Notes: generated by a model from the letters alone, not told the origin. A DNA stretch of 64,000 nt from Rhizobiaceae bacterium CPCC 101076 (GCA_003347645.1 QDFX01000001.1:248001-312000), one strand, 5' to 3'. Shown: positions 1-8,429, numbered from the stretch's first letter. Made by a program: numbers and translations.

Positions 1-536
1 TGGGCGAGGTACAGCGCGCGCGGACCGAGCGGGTTGCCGATGCCGCCCGGCATGCCTTCGGGCCACTTCGCTGCTTCTGGATCGCGCAGCTGCATCTCCT
101 TCGGCGGATGCCATTTCGGCCATTCCTGCTTGCGGTCGATGATCGCCCGGCCGTTCCAGGCGAAGCCCTCGCGGCCGACACCGACGCCATAGCGCCTGGC
201 CGTCCCGTTATCCTGCACGAGGTACAGGAATTTGTTGGCCGTATCGACCACGATGGTGCCCGGCTTCTCCCGGGTCGGGTTCGAAACTTCCTGCCGAAGG
301 AAGCGCGGATCCAGGTTCTTCGTGTTGATGGCGGCGATGGGGAAAGGTTCCGTCGTGATCGCGCCGTAGCCGTTCACGACCGGCGTGGACCCGGTCACCG
401 CGGTCGCGATCTTGGTGCTGGCCGTGCCCGAAGCGGTCGGCGAACCGCCGGCGGTCTGGCAGGCGGCAAGGAAGAGCGGCAGGCCGGCAACGAATGCGCG
501 GCGGCTCAGAGCTCCGAATTCAGGAGTATCGGTCAT
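1..536 (-). CDS. L,D-transpeptidase (YkuD family), exported lipoprotein, 3' part outside the window
   Basis: Reading leftward from an ATG at 536, the first 178 residues are visible and the frame is open to the window edge. The N-terminus has a twin-arginine motif SRRAF at residues 11-15, a short hydrophobic stretch and a lipobox-like LAAC ending at Cys26, so a Tat-exported lipoprotein is likely. The region from about residue 75 (GTIVVDTANKFLYLV, then RYGVGVGREGFAW) is the start of a YkuD L,D-transpeptidase domain, which makes 3-3 peptidoglycan crosslinks or attaches proteins to the wall. The catalytic His/Cys segment lies beyond position 1, so activity cannot be judged here. Confidence 0.88.
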   Translation of the reverse strand, partial: MTDTPEFGALSRRAFVAGLPLFLAACQTAGGSPTASGTASTKIATAVTGSTPVVNGYGAITTEPFPIAAINTKNLDPRFLRQEVSNPTREKPGTIVVDTANKFLYLVQDNGTARRYGVGVGREGFAWNGRAIIDRKQEWPKWHPPKEMQLRDPEAAKWPEGMPGGIGNPLGPRALYLA

Positions 537-561
537 CGCAGTCAGAACCTTTCGTCGCCGA

Positions 562-581
562 CTCAAACGACGGCGTTTGAG
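562..581. repeat. 7-bp inverted repeat CTCAAAC-N6-GTTTGAG upstream of the L,D-transpeptidase gene
   Basis: The arms at 562-568 and 575-581 are exact inverted copies. The dyad lies 25 to 45 bases upstream of the ATG at 536 on the minus strand, where a promoter or operator would be expected. No regulator is identified. Confidence 0.35.
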
Positions 582-654
582 GCTCATGAATACAGTGATG
601 CGGCTGTCTTGAACCAGAGAAAACCCGCTTCTCGGAGTGTAGAATCCGGGTTGT

Positions 655-670
655 GTTGCCGCGCGGCAAC
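655..670. repeat. 16-bp perfect palindrome GTTGCCGCGCGGCAAC
   Basis: A perfect self-complementary 16-mer sits between the end of rsmE (683) and the L,D-transpeptidase start (536). No T-run follows on the minus strand, so it is not an obvious intrinsic terminator. It could be an operator for the L,D-transpeptidase gene or a hairpin closing the rsmE transcript. Confidence 0.5.
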
Positions 671-682
671 TTAAGCGAAAGT

Positions 683-1420
683 CTAAGTGCTCTCTATAGC
701 AGCCTGTACGAGCGCTAAAGCTGCCACGGCGGCGGTGTCCGCACGCAACACACGCGGGCCGAGAGAAATGCGGATCACGCCGGGCACGCGAAGCAGGTGC
801 TCGCGCTCCTTGTCGTCGAACCCGCCCTCGGGGCCGATGACGACTGCGATTGGCGCACCTTTGGCGGGCCGGAGAGCCGCCATCGGATCGGCTTCCTCCG
901 CCTCTTCGTCGCAGAAGACAAGCCGCCGCTGCGCGTCCCAGTTGCCGAGCAGCTTTTCGAGCGCGATCGGTTCGTCGATCTCGGGCAGGCCGAGAATGCC
1001 GCACTGCTCGGCGGCCTCGACGGCATTGGCATGCATACGGTCGAGATTGACCCGTGCAACCTGCGTCCGGCGGGTGATGACCGGGACGAGCCGCGAGGCA
1101 CCCATCTCGACGGCCTTCTGCATCATGTAGTCCAGCCGCGCGTGCTTCAGCGGCGCGAACAGATACCAGACATCGGTCAAGGGCGTCTGGGCGCGGGTCT
1201 GCTCGCGGGCGACGGTCGTCGTGCGTTTCTTCGCGATCTCGACGATCTCGGCCCGCCATTCGCCGTCGCGGCCGTTGAACAGCAGGATAGACTGGCCGGC
1301 CGTCAGCCGCAGGACATTGCGGAGATAGTTCGTCCGGTCGTCGTTCAGAACCACTTCGGCGCCGGCCCCCAGTGGCAGGTCCACATGGAGGCGCGGCGCC
1401 GAAAAATCATACTTCGCCAT
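683..1420 (-). CDS. rsmE: 16S rRNA (uracil(1498)-N(3))-methyltransferase
   Basis: The 245-residue product matches the RsmE family in length and layout: an N-terminal PUA-like part (RLHVDLPLGAGAEVVL, then YLRNVLRL) and a C-terminal SPOUT methyltransferase domain. The SAM-binding knot motifs GPEGGF (about residues 197-202) and LGPRVLRADTA (about 221-231) are clear. It methylates U1498 of 16S rRNA in the small subunit. It starts at ATG 1420, 11 bases downstream of the end of the lytic transglycosylase gene, and may be co-transcribed with it. A 16-bp palindrome lies beyond its stop codon. Confidence 0.93.
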   Translation of the reverse strand: MAKYDFSAPRLHVDLPLGAGAEVVLNDDRTNYLRNVLRLTAGQSILLFNGRDGEWRAEIVEIAKKRTTTVAREQTRAQTPLTDVWYLFAPLKHARLDYMMQKAVEMGASRLVPVITRRTQVARVNLDRMHANAVEAAEQCGILGLPEIDEPIALEKLLGNWDAQRRLVFCDEEAEEADPMAALRPAKGAPIAVVIGPEGGFDDKEREHLLRVPGVIRISLGPRVLRADTAAVAALALVQAAIEST

Positions 1421-1431
1421 CGTGTCGAGGG

Positions 1432-2244
1432 TCAGCCGCCCGAGACTTTGGTGGCGAACAGCGAGATCGCCCTCTGGTAGTTCGGCGATTTGTTCCAGCC
1501 GGCGAGCACCGCGAAATTGGCGGAGCCTTCCTGCCAGCCGCCGCCCTTCTGCCAGCCATAGCCGCGCAGATAATTTGCGGTCGAGGCAAGAACGTCGGCC
1601 TGGCTGCGGATCAGGTCCTTCTTGCCGTTGCCGTCGAAATCGACCGCGAACTTCAGATAGGACGAGGGGAGGAACTGGGTCTGGCCGATCTCGCCATGGC
1701 CCGCCCCGCGAAGTTCGGCGATAGAAAGGTCGCCGCGATCGACGATCTGCATCACCGCGAGTAGTTCGCGCTGGAAGAGGTCAGGGCGGCGGCAGTCGGA
1801 TGCGAGCGAGGCAAGGCCATTGACGATTGGCTTGCCGCCGACCACGGCGCCGAAGTCTGTCTCCATCGCCCAGATCGCGACGATAACGGGACCGGGAACG
1901 CCGAACTGCGCCTCGATGCGCTTGAAGAGATCGGCATGGGACTTGAGATAGGCCTTCGCCTTGGAGACGCGGCCAGCGGTAACGCGCTTCGCCGCGAACT
2001 GCTCGAAGCTGCCCTTGAAGCTCGCGCGCACCTTGTGATCGTAGGCGATGACGGCCGCGTCGTACTTCACGCCGTTCAGCACGCTCAGCCCGCGAGAGCC
2101 GACACCCTGCCTGGCGGCATCGGCCTTGAACTGTTCGACGAAGCCCTGGAAGCCGCTCGGCGGCACGCATTGAAGGGCCAGGGCCGGCGCCGCAAAGAGG
2201 GACGCAAAGACCAACGCAACCAGATATCGAATGCCGAGCCGCAT
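1432..2244 (-). CDS. Lytic murein transglycosylase, MltB/SLT2 family
   Basis: The 270-residue protein begins with a signal peptide (hydrophobic core LVALVFASLFAAPALA, cleavage near residue 23) and continues as a membrane-bound-lytic-transglycosylase B type domain. The segment AIWAMETDFG at about residues 125-134 carries the catalytic Glu, and GEIGQTQFLPSSYLKFAVDFDGNG is the family hallmark. It cleaves the MurNAc-GlcNAc bond of peptidoglycan in the periplasm, giving 1,6-anhydro ends. A strong Shine-Dalgarno AGGAGA precedes the ATG at 2244. It is encoded upstream of rsmE with an 11-base gap and divergent from ubiA. The C-terminal peptidoglycan-binding domain of larger relatives is absent. Confidence 0.92.
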   Translation of the reverse strand: MRLGIRYLVALVFASLFAAPALALQCVPPSGFQGFVEQFKADAARQGVGSRGLSVLNGVKYDAAVIAYDHKVRASFKGSFEQFAAKRVTAGRVSKAKAYLKSHADLFKRIEAQFGVPGPVIVAIWAMETDFGAVVGGKPIVNGLASLASDCRRPDLFQRELLAVMQIVDRGDLSIAELRGAGHGEIGQTQFLPSSYLKFAVDFDGNGKKDLIRSQADVLASTANYLRGYGWQKGGGWQEGSANFAVLAGWNKSPNYQRAISLFATKVSGG

Positions 2245-2341
2245 ATGTGCTCTCCTAGGCTGAAACCGCCGCGACGATACGCATTTTCGCGTGTATCGCT
2301 AGGGGCGGCGACATCTGTTCACGATCATACTTGCGGTGAAC

Positions 2342-3301
2342 ATGCGCCTGAGGCTAATCGGCCCCATGGTCAGCCTGCATGCACAAACCGTCGCCGATGC
2401 TCCCGCCGGGAACTGGGTTGATCGCTACGCGCCGGACTGGTTGAAGCCCTTCGCGCGGCTGGCGCGATGGGACCGGCCGATCGGGGCCTGGCTCCTGTTC
2501 TGGCCGTGTGCCTGGAGCGCTGGTCTCGCCGCCGTGGCGGCCGGGACCATGCCGAACCCTTGGCACGTCGTCCTGTTCTTCATCGGCGCATTCGCGATGC
2601 GCGGGGCTGGCTGCACCTGGAACGACATCGTCGACCGTGACATCGACGCCAAGGTCGCCCGCACCGCGAGCCGGCCGCTGCCGTCGGGCCAGACCACGAC
2701 AAAAAAAGCGGCCGCATTCCTCGCGCTCCAGCTCGTGGTCGGACTTCTGGTCCTCGTCCAGTTCAACCTGTTCACAATCGTGCTCGGGATGGCGTCGGTC
2801 CTGCCGGTCATCACCTATCCGTTCATGAAGCGGATCACTTGGTGGCCGCAGGTCAATCTCGGCATCTGCTTCGGCTGGGGAGCGCTGATGGGCTGGGCGG
2901 CGGTATTCGCAGGCCTGGGGCCGGCGCCGCTGCTGCTCTATCTGGCCGCGATGGCCTGGGTGATCGGTTACGACACGATCTATGCGTTGCAGGACATCGA
3001 GGACGACGCCCTTGTCGGCGTCCACTCGACCGCGCGCCTGTTCGGCGGACAGGTGAAGTCGTGGCTCTGGGGCTTCTATGCGTCCACGGCCGTTCTGATT
3101 GCCGTCGCACTGTTTGCGGCGGAGGCGGGTACGGCGAGCTATCTGGGGCTGGGCGCCTTCGCATTTCATCTAGGACGACAGATCGTGGTTCTGCGCCCGT
3201 CCGATCCGAAACAGTGCCTGGCCCTGTTCAAATCGAACAGCCCGGCCGGCTTGATCTTCTTCGCGGGATTGGTGGTGGACGCGGCGATCCGGGCTTTCTG
3301 A
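2342..3301 (+). CDS. ubiA: 4-hydroxybenzoate polyprenyltransferase
   Basis: Integral membrane prenyltransferase that attaches the polyprenyl tail to 4-hydroxybenzoate in ubiquinone synthesis. The first Asp-rich motif NDIVDRDIDAKVART (about residues 93-107) and the second, DTIYALQDIEDDALVGVHSTA (about 209-229), are both intact, with about eight hydrophobic segments between and after them. Candidate starts are GTG 2336, ATG 2342 and ATG 2366; relatives usually begin near MVSLHAQTVADA, so 2366 is a real alternative, and no site has a strong Shine-Dalgarno. Its TGA abuts the stop of the convergent DUF6101 gene. Confidence 0.94.
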   Translation: MRLRLIGPMVSLHAQTVADAPAGNWVDRYAPDWLKPFARLARWDRPIGAWLLFWPCAWSAGLAAVAAGTMPNPWHVVLFFIGAFAMRGAGCTWNDIVDRDIDAKVARTASRPLPSGQTTTKKAAAFLALQLVVGLLVLVQFNLFTIVLGMASVLPVITYPFMKRITWWPQVNLGICFGWGALMGWAAVFAGLGPAPLLLYLAAMAWVIGYDTIYALQDIEDDALVGVHSTARLFGGQVKSWLWGFYASTAVLIAVALFAAEAGTASYLGLGAFAFHLGRQIVVLRPSDPKQCLALFKSNSPAGLIFFAGLVVDAAIRAF

Positions 3302-3877
3302 TCAGCCCGGAAAGATTTCGCGTTCGTCCAGATGCACGAACGGCACCATCGGCAGATGGGTCATCCGGCGGCGCGTCAGGAAACGCGGGCGGCGGCCACT
3401 CAGCAGCGCATGGCGACGGCGCGGACGCGGGCGATCGACTGTGAGTGCGCCGATACGCTTGTCGGCGGCGACCAGATGTCCGTCCATGCCCTCGATGAGG
3501 AGCGGCAGGCCGAGCGTGGTGCCCCAGAGGCGCCATTCGGCGATGACGTCCTCGTCGTCGCTCGCCTCATAGAGCGGGATGTCGAAATCGCGGTCGCGAT
3601 GGACGAGGCTGACCGCGACGCGGTCGTCTTCCTCGCGCTCGCCCGGAACGATGCGGAGAGCGATACCGCGATAGCTCGTCACCGGAAGCGCCACGTTCAT
3701 CGCGACCGCACCGAGGCGACGCATCAGGAGAACGCGTTCGCTGTCCAGGGTGACCGAGCGGCGGCCATGATCGGCGGCCGCATCCGCGCAGGTAAAGCGT
3801 AGAGGAAGCGCCCTTGGATCCAGTCTTTCGTCGCGAACATTCGCGGCAGTCTGGTTGATCTCTGTCTGATGCCTCAC
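3302..3877 (-). CDS. DUF6101 family protein
   Basis: A 191-residue soluble protein resembling a Hyphomicrobiales-restricted family (DUF6101) that is often found beside ubiA. No catalytic motif is evident. It has a conserved-looking central part (ALPVTSYRGIALRIVP, then ISLVHRD-like segments) and an Arg-rich C-terminal third (RPRPRRRHALLSGRRPRFLTRRR). I place the start at GTG 3877, because GAGAGGG lies 5 to 6 bases upstream; a TTG 7 codons earlier keeps the frame open but has no ribosome-binding site. Function is unknown. Confidence 0.78.
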   Translation of the reverse strand: MRHQTEINQTAANVRDERLDPRALPLRFTCADAAADHGRRSVTLDSERVLLMRRLGAVAMNVALPVTSYRGIALRIVPGEREEDDRVAVSLVHRDRDFDIPLYEASDDEDVIAEWRLWGTTLGLPLLIEGMDGHLVAADKRIGALTVDRPRPRRRHALLSGRRPRFLTRRRMTHLPMVPFVHLDEREIFPG

Positions 3878-3882
3878 GAAAC

Positions 3883-3929
3883 CCTCTCGAGGAGCCAACT
3901 CGTTGCTTGGTGGCCCGTTGTTCGAGAGG
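3883..3929. promoter_or_regulatory. 8-bp inverted repeat and AT-rich divergent promoter region between the DUF6101 and CysQ-like genes
   Basis: CCTCTCGA (3883-3890) and TCGAGAGG (3922-3929) form an exact inverted repeat just upstream of the DUF6101 start. The rest of the 258-base gap (3878-4135) is clearly more AT-rich than the genes on either side and contains TATAAA at 3998-4003, a possible -10 for the rightward gene, but I cannot pair it with a convincing -35. Confidence 0.35.
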
Positions 3930-4135
3930 ATTTTGCTTCTTCCCGGTCGAAAAGCTCTTAAGGGAACTGGTTAAGCGAAACTGACTTAGTTCGTTGGTAT
4001 AAAATGCTTTTCCAAGCGACTAAGAATAGCTTTACGTTCAGAATGAATGACCTGTGAACGCGGGGCAGGCGCGGCACTTGCCGGATTGGTCCGTGCGGGC
4101 TAACTCCCGTCTCTCACCTTCAATTGGAGCTCTCA

Positions 4136-4957
4136 TTGCCGGACGGCCTCACTCGCGACCAGCTCGTCGGATTCCAGACGGCGGTCGGCGCGATCATCCG
4201 CGAGGCCGGCGAGATTGCGCTGGGCTACGCCCGCGACGGCGCGAAGCGCTGGGTCAAGGGCGACACCTCTATCGTCACCGAGGCTGATATCCGCGTCGAC
4301 GGTTTCCTGCGTGAACGGCTGACCGATCTCGACCGCGACATCGGCTGGCTCTCCGAGGAGACGGTCGATACACCCGACCGGCTCGATCGGGACAAAATCT
4401 GGATCGTCGATCCGATCGACGGCACGAGAGCCTTCGTCGAGGGTGTTCCCGTCTGGGTCATCTCGATCGCGCTCGTCGAGGCAGGCCGACCGACGCTCGG
4501 CATCATCTACAACCCGACCCGCGACGAACTCTTCACCGCCATCGCCAATGACGGCGCCTATCTGAACGGCCATGTCATCCGTGCTTCGGAGAGGCCGTCG
4601 CTGACCGGCGCCGAGATCGTCGGCCCTCGTTCAATGATCGAGGACTTGGCAAACGTTGGAATCCAGGTGACCCGTGCCCCTTACGTCTATGCCCTGGCCT
4701 ATCGCATGGCGAACGTCGCCGCGCACCGCGTCGATGCCGCTGTCGCCTCCACGCGTTCGAAGGATTGGGATATCGCCGCCGCCGACCTAATTCTGCACGA
4801 ATCCGGCGGGCGCCTCGTCGAACTCGACGGCAGCACGCCGTCCTACAATCTGCCCGCGCCGGTTCATCAGCCGCTGATAGGCGCGACGGAACCGCTAAAT
4901 GCGTCTATACGAGCGGCGCTGAGCCGGGCCGCCGAGCGGCCCCAAACCTGGGCCTGA
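4136..4957 (+). CDS. cysQ: Inositol monophosphatase family protein, probable 3'(2'),5'-bisphosphate nucleotidase CysQ
   Basis: A Mg-dependent, Li-sensitive phosphatase of the FIG superfamily, 273 residues. The metal-binding motifs are visible in order: LSEETVDTPDRL (E of motif 1, about residues 74-85), IVDPIDGTRAFVEG (DPIDGT, about 91-104) and SKDWDIAAADLIL (WDxAA, about 206-218). CysQ removes the 3'-phosphate of PAP from sulfate assimilation or acyl-carrier turnover; other family members act on inositol phosphates, so the substrate is inferred. I chose the TTG at 4136 because GGAG lies 6 bases upstream; a TTG at 4124 would add four residues. It opens a run of same-strand envelope genes. Confidence 0.85.
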   Translation: MPDGLTRDQLVGFQTAVGAIIREAGEIALGYARDGAKRWVKGDTSIVTEADIRVDGFLRERLTDLDRDIGWLSEETVDTPDRLDRDKIWIVDPIDGTRAFVEGVPVWVISIALVEAGRPTLGIIYNPTRDELFTAIANDGAYLNGHVIRASERPSLTGAEIVGPRSMIEDLANVGIQVTRAPYVYALAYRMANVAAHRVDAAVASTRSKDWDIAAADLILHESGGRLVELDGSTPSYNLPAPVHQPLIGATEPLNASIRAALSRAAERPQTWA

Positions 4958-4967
4958 CTGAATTCCG

Positions 4968-5204
4968 ATGAGCGAACAAGCAACCGAAATCCCGCAACTT
5001 CTCCATCTCGTCTTCGGTGGCGAGATCGATGACCTGTCAGGCGTTACGTTCCGTGACCTCGACAAGCTCGACATCGTTGGCATCTATCCGAACTACCGGA
5101 CGGCGCACGCGGCCTGGAAAGCCAAGGCTCAGGCTAGCGTCGACAACGCTCACATGCGCTATTTCGTGGTCCATCTGCACCGGTTGCTGGACCCGACGGC
5201 CTGA
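4968..5204 (+). CDS. DUF4170 domain protein
   Basis: A 78-residue soluble protein that is essentially one DUF4170 domain: LLHLVFGGEIDD, then LDIVGIYPNYRTAHAAWKAKAQ and an MRYFVVHLHRLLDP ending. Such proteins are common in Alphaproteobacteria between cysQ and the lipid A/Kdo genes, as here (10 bases after the phosphatase, 6 before the acyltransferase). No biochemical function is known; the context suggests an accessory role in envelope lipid assembly, which is inference only. Confidence 0.82.
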   Translation: MSEQATEIPQLLHLVFGGEIDDLSGVTFRDLDKLDIVGIYPNYRTAHAAWKAKAQASVDNAHMRYFVVHLHRLLDPTA

Positions 5205-5210
5205 TTTCCA

Positions 5211-5924
5211 ATGCTGAAGACGCTTGGACGCCGACCCGAGATTCTGGAGGCGGGGGGTACCCTGTTCGCCGCCTATGTGCGCTTCGTCGAAAAGACCACG
5301 CGCTGGAAGGTAGAGCCTGCCGATATCCGGGCCGAACTCGGGCCTGAACTCCCCGTGATCATGGCTCTCTGGCACGGCCAGCACGTGTTCACGTCGATCG
5401 CCTGGCCACGTGAGTGGCCGATGAGCGCGCTGGTCGCCCGCCATGCGGATGGCGAGATCAACGCCGTGGCGCTGCGGAAGCTCGGCTTCAACCTCATCCG
5501 CGGAGCAGGCGGCTCGGGCACCCAGAGGAAGCTCATCAAGCGCGGCGGCATGCAGGCGCTGCGCCTACTGATTCGCACGCTGAAGGAAGGCAATTCGGTC
5601 TCGCTGACGGCCGACGTGCCGAAGATCGGCGGCGTGGTCGGGCAGGGCATCGTCGCGCTCGCCAAATTGTCGGGCAGGCCGATCTACCCGCTGGCGGTCG
5701 TCACGCGCCGTCGGATCCAGTTCAATTCCTGGGACCGCGCCACGCTCAGCCTGCCTTTCAATCGCGGCAGCATCGTCCTCGGCGATCGGATCGACGTCCC
5801 CGCCGACGCAGACGAGGCCGAACTCGAGGCAAAGCGCATCGAAGTCGGACAAGCGCTTGATCGCGTTCATGCAAGAGCCTACCAGCTTGCTGGAGGTACT
5901 CCCTGGCAAAGCCGAGATGGCTGA
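5211..5924 (+). CDS. DUF374 family lysophospholipid acyltransferase-like protein
   Basis: The 237-residue protein has the DUF374 layout: MALWHGQHVF (about residues 47-56) with the acyltransferase-type His, an ARHADGEI segment, a GSGTQRKLIKRGGMQAL region and LTADVPKIGGVVGQGIVALAKLSGRPIYPL. The family is related to lipid A late acyltransferases and usually sits directly before waaA, as here, with an 8-base overlap of the two genes. A role in acylating an envelope lipid is likely; the acyl donor and acceptor are unknown. Confidence 0.82.
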   Translation: MLKTLGRRPEILEAGGTLFAAYVRFVEKTTRWKVEPADIRAELGPELPVIMALWHGQHVFTSIAWPREWPMSALVARHADGEINAVALRKLGFNLIRGAGGSGTQRKLIKRGGMQALRLLIRTLKEGNSVSLTADVPKIGGVVGQGIVALAKLSGRPIYPLAVVTRRRIQFNSWDRATLSLPFNRGSIVLGDRIDVPADADEAELEAKRIEVGQALDRVHARAYQLAGGTPWQSRDG

Positions 5925-7221
5925 CCAACCGCTTCTGCTTCGTGCTTACACGAGCCTGCTGACCATCGGCGGGCCTTTGGCCGCGCTCGGCGTGCTCCAC
6001 ACCCGGCAGAAGCGCGGCAAGGAGATGGCCGGGCGGCTCGGAGAGCGAAAGGGTCGCGCCAGTCGCGCCCGGCCCATTGGACCGCTGATCTGGGTTCATG
6101 CCGCGAGCGTCGGCGAATTCGTGTCGGTTCTTCCGCTGGTTGAGGCTCTCGTCGAGCGAGGTTTCAATCTTCTCGTTACGACAGGTACCGTCACCTCTGC
6201 TCGCCTGGCGGCGGTCAGGCTGCCGGCCGAAGCCATCCATCAGTTCGTTCCCCTCGATGTTCCGGCATTCGCCCGCCGCTTCTACGATCACTGGAAACCC
6301 GAGCTGATCGTTTTCACCGAATCCGAACTGTGGCCGAGCCTCCTTTGGGAAGCGAAGGAGAGGTCGATCCCGGTGGTGATCGCCAATGCGCGGATCTCGC
6401 TGAGATCCTATCGGCGCTGGCAGCGCGCGGGACGGGCGATCAGGGCGCTGCTTGACGGCGTCGATCTTTGCCTGGCGCAAAGTGAGGCGGACGCCCAGAG
6501 GCTTGCCTCGCTCGGTGCGCCCCGTGTCGAGAACGCAGGCAATCTGAAGTTCGATGTCCCACCGCCGCCCGCCGCTCCCGCTTTGCTCAGACCGCTGCGG
6601 GATGCGGTCTTCGGCCGCCCCGTCTTCGTCGCCGCCAGCACCCATCCGGGCGAGGAAGAGATCATCGCCGCGGTGCACGCGACCAACCGGAAGAAGGCGC
6701 ACAACCTCCTGACGATCATCGTTCCGCGCCACCCCGAGAGGGCTGATGAGATCGCCCAATCGCTCGAACGGTTCGGGCTTCACGTGACCTTGCGCTCGCG
6801 GCATACCGTACCGGACTGGAACACCGACATCTTCGTTGCCGATACGATCGGCGAGCTCGGCCTTTTTTATCGACTGGCCGATGTCGCCTTCGTGGGTGGA
6901 TCGCTCGTCGAGCACGGCGGCCAGAATCCCATCGAGGCGGCAAAGATCGGCGTTCCTATCGTCCATGGCCCGCATGTCGGGAACTTCGCCGACATCTATC
7001 CCGCGCTCGATACCGAAAAAGGAGCGATCGAGGTCCAGGATGGGAGCCAGCTGGCCGCGACTGTCGGCAAGCTGCTCGGCGACACCGCGACACGCGAACT
7101 GATGCGCCGGGCGGCCAAGCAGGTCATGGTCCGGCAGAGCGGCGCCCTGGAGCGGACCCTGACCGCGATCGAGCCTTATCTGCTGCAATTCAACCTCACC
7201 CGGGCCCATGCGCGCTCCTGA
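5917..7221 (+). CDS. waaA: 3-deoxy-D-manno-octulosonic acid (Kdo) transferase
   Basis: A 434-residue inner-membrane glycosyltransferase that adds Kdo from CMP-Kdo to the lipid A precursor. The N-terminal anchor (AYTSLLTIGGPLAALGVL) is followed by WVHAASVGEFVSVLPLV (about residues 70-86), carrying the catalytic Glu region, the FTESELWPSLLWEA motif (about 132-145), and the C-terminal nucleotide-binding region DVAFVGGSLVEHGGQNPIEAA (about 326-346). ATG 5917 is chosen because the upstream in-frame extension lies inside the DUF374 gene. Its end overlaps lpxK by 14 bases, so the trio is probably translationally coupled. Confidence 0.95.
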   Translation: MADQPLLLRAYTSLLTIGGPLAALGVLHTRQKRGKEMAGRLGERKGRASRARPIGPLIWVHAASVGEFVSVLPLVEALVERGFNLLVTTGTVTSARLAAVRLPAEAIHQFVPLDVPAFARRFYDHWKPELIVFTESELWPSLLWEAKERSIPVVIANARISLRSYRRWQRAGRAIRALLDGVDLCLAQSEADAQRLASLGAPRVENAGNLKFDVPPPPAAPALLRPLRDAVFGRPVFVAASTHPGEEEIIAAVHATNRKKAHNLLTIIVPRHPERADEIAQSLERFGLHVTLRSRHTVPDWNTDIFVADTIGELGLFYRLADVAFVGGSLVEHGGQNPIEAAKIGVPIVHGPHVGNFADIYPALDTEKGAIEVQDGSQLAATVGKLLGDTATRELMRRAAKQVMVRQSGALERTLTAIEPYLLQFNLTRAHARS

Positions 7222-8212
7222 TTGGTGGTGGCGCGACCGCCCGACCAATCTGGCCAGGTTTCTTGAGCCTCTGGGATCGATCATTGGTGTGATCACCGCT
7301 CGTCGTCTGGCCGAGCGGGGAGGGCGCGCCGACATCCCCGTCATCTGCGTCGGAAATCCCGTGGCCGGTGGCGCCGGCAAGACACCGACCGCCATAGCGG
7401 TAGCGGGCATTCTGAAGAGAAACGGCCGCCGTCCGGTGTTCCTGAGCCGCGGTTATGGCGGCCGTCTGGCGGGTCCGGTTCAGGTCGATCCCGCACGCCA
7501 CGGATCAGTCGATGTCGGTGACGAACCGCTCCTGCTGGCTAGGTACGCTCCGGCGATTGTCTCGGGTGACCGGCTCGAAGGCGCTGCTCTTGCTGCGAGT
7601 CTCGGCGACGTCATCGTGATGGATGATGGCTTTCAGAACCCGTCGCTCTCGAAAGACCTGTCGCTTCTTGTGGTTGATGGCGGCTCCGGGGTGGGTAACG
7701 GCCTGTGCGTCCCCGCAGGCCCGCTGCGCGCACCTCTCGACGAACAGCTAGCTCGCGCGCAGGGGCTCGTGCTGATCGGAAAAGGCGCGGCCGGCGAACG
7801 GGTCGCAAGTGCCGCCGCGGGCCGAGGCCTTGCCATTCATCGTGGGAGCCTGGAACCGGATCGTCGAGCGGCCGCCGGGCTCCGGGGATTGGATGTGCTG
7901 GCCTTCGCCGGAATAGGCCGCCCCGATAAATTCGCCGATACCCTTCGCTCTGTCGGCGCCGACGTGGTCCAACTCACCGCCTTCGGCGATCATCACCGCT
8001 TCACCGCGCATGAAGCCAGGGCGCTCCTCATGGCCGCCGAACGGGCTCAGCTGACGCTCGTCACCACAGAGAAGGACATGGTCCGGCTCAGCGGCGCGGC
8101 GGATGCGTCTGTCCGTGAACTCGCGCGCCGCAGTCGCGTCCTGCCGGTGGCGCTCGTCTTTGAGGACGGCGATGCCCTGGCGGTTCAGATCTCAGATGTA
8201 CTCAGGCCCTAG
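7208..8212 (+). CDS. lpxK: Tetraacyldisaccharide 4'-kinase
   Basis: LpxK phosphorylates the 4' position of the lipid A disaccharide at the inner membrane. The 334-residue protein begins with the membrane-associated segment PDWWWRDRPTNLARFLEPL and has an unusual Walker A NPVAGGAGKTPTA (about residues 51-63), a DMDDGFQNPSL-type motif (VMDDGFQN, about 139-146) and a late FGDHHRFT segment (about 258-265). It overlaps waaA by 14 bases. At its 3' end it overlaps the convergent DUF2093 gene by 11 bases. Confidence 0.95.
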   Translation: MRAPDWWWRDRPTNLARFLEPLGSIIGVITARRLAERGGRADIPVICVGNPVAGGAGKTPTAIAVAGILKRNGRRPVFLSRGYGGRLAGPVQVDPARHGSVDVGDEPLLLARYAPAIVSGDRLEGAALAASLGDVIVMDDGFQNPSLSKDLSLLVVDGGSGVGNGLCVPAGPLRAPLDEQLARAQGLVLIGKGAAGERVASAAAGRGLAIHRGSLEPDRRAAAGLRGLDVLAFAGIGRPDKFADTLRSVGADVVQLTAFGDHHRFTAHEARALLMAAERAQLTLVTTEKDMVRLSGAADASVRELARRSRVLPVALVFEDGDALAVQISDVLRP

Positions 8213-8429
8213 GAAGAAGGCCGAGGTCGAGGAGCCGTTTCACGGCGATCTCGGGGGAGGCGTAGGCCTCCTGCCGCTCGGCCGACCAATATCGAAGCTC
8301 GTCGAGAGGGATCTTCTCGCCGGTGACGGCGCAGCGGACGAACGAACCGGGCTTCAGCACACGAAAGTCGCCGTCCATGTAGCGGACTTCGGCCTCGTTC
8401 GAGGGGCGCATGCGTTCGTGCTGGTTCAT
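8202..8429 (-). CDS. DUF2093 domain protein
   Basis: A 75-residue protein that is one DUF2093 domain: EAEVRYMDGDFRVLKPGSFVRCAVTG, then IPLDELRYWSAERQEAYASPE. The family is small, alphaproteobacterial, typically next to lpxK and of unknown function. It is transcribed leftward, and its last 11 bases overlap the end of lpxK. Confidence 0.85.
   Translation of the reverse strand: MNQHERMRPSNEAEVRYMDGDFRVLKPGSFVRCAVTGEKIPLDELRYWSAERQEAYASPEIAVKRLLDLGLLPRA

Noticed and set aside
3957-3976. TTAA-N9-TTAA as a possible CtrA box upstream of the CysQ-like gene
   Set aside because: The spacing is 9 rather than 7 bases, so it does not fit the consensus.
5758-7410. 550-residue minus-strand frame opposite waaA and the start of lpxK
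   Set aside because: Both sense genes have complete family motifs; the antisense protein shows only compositional bias.
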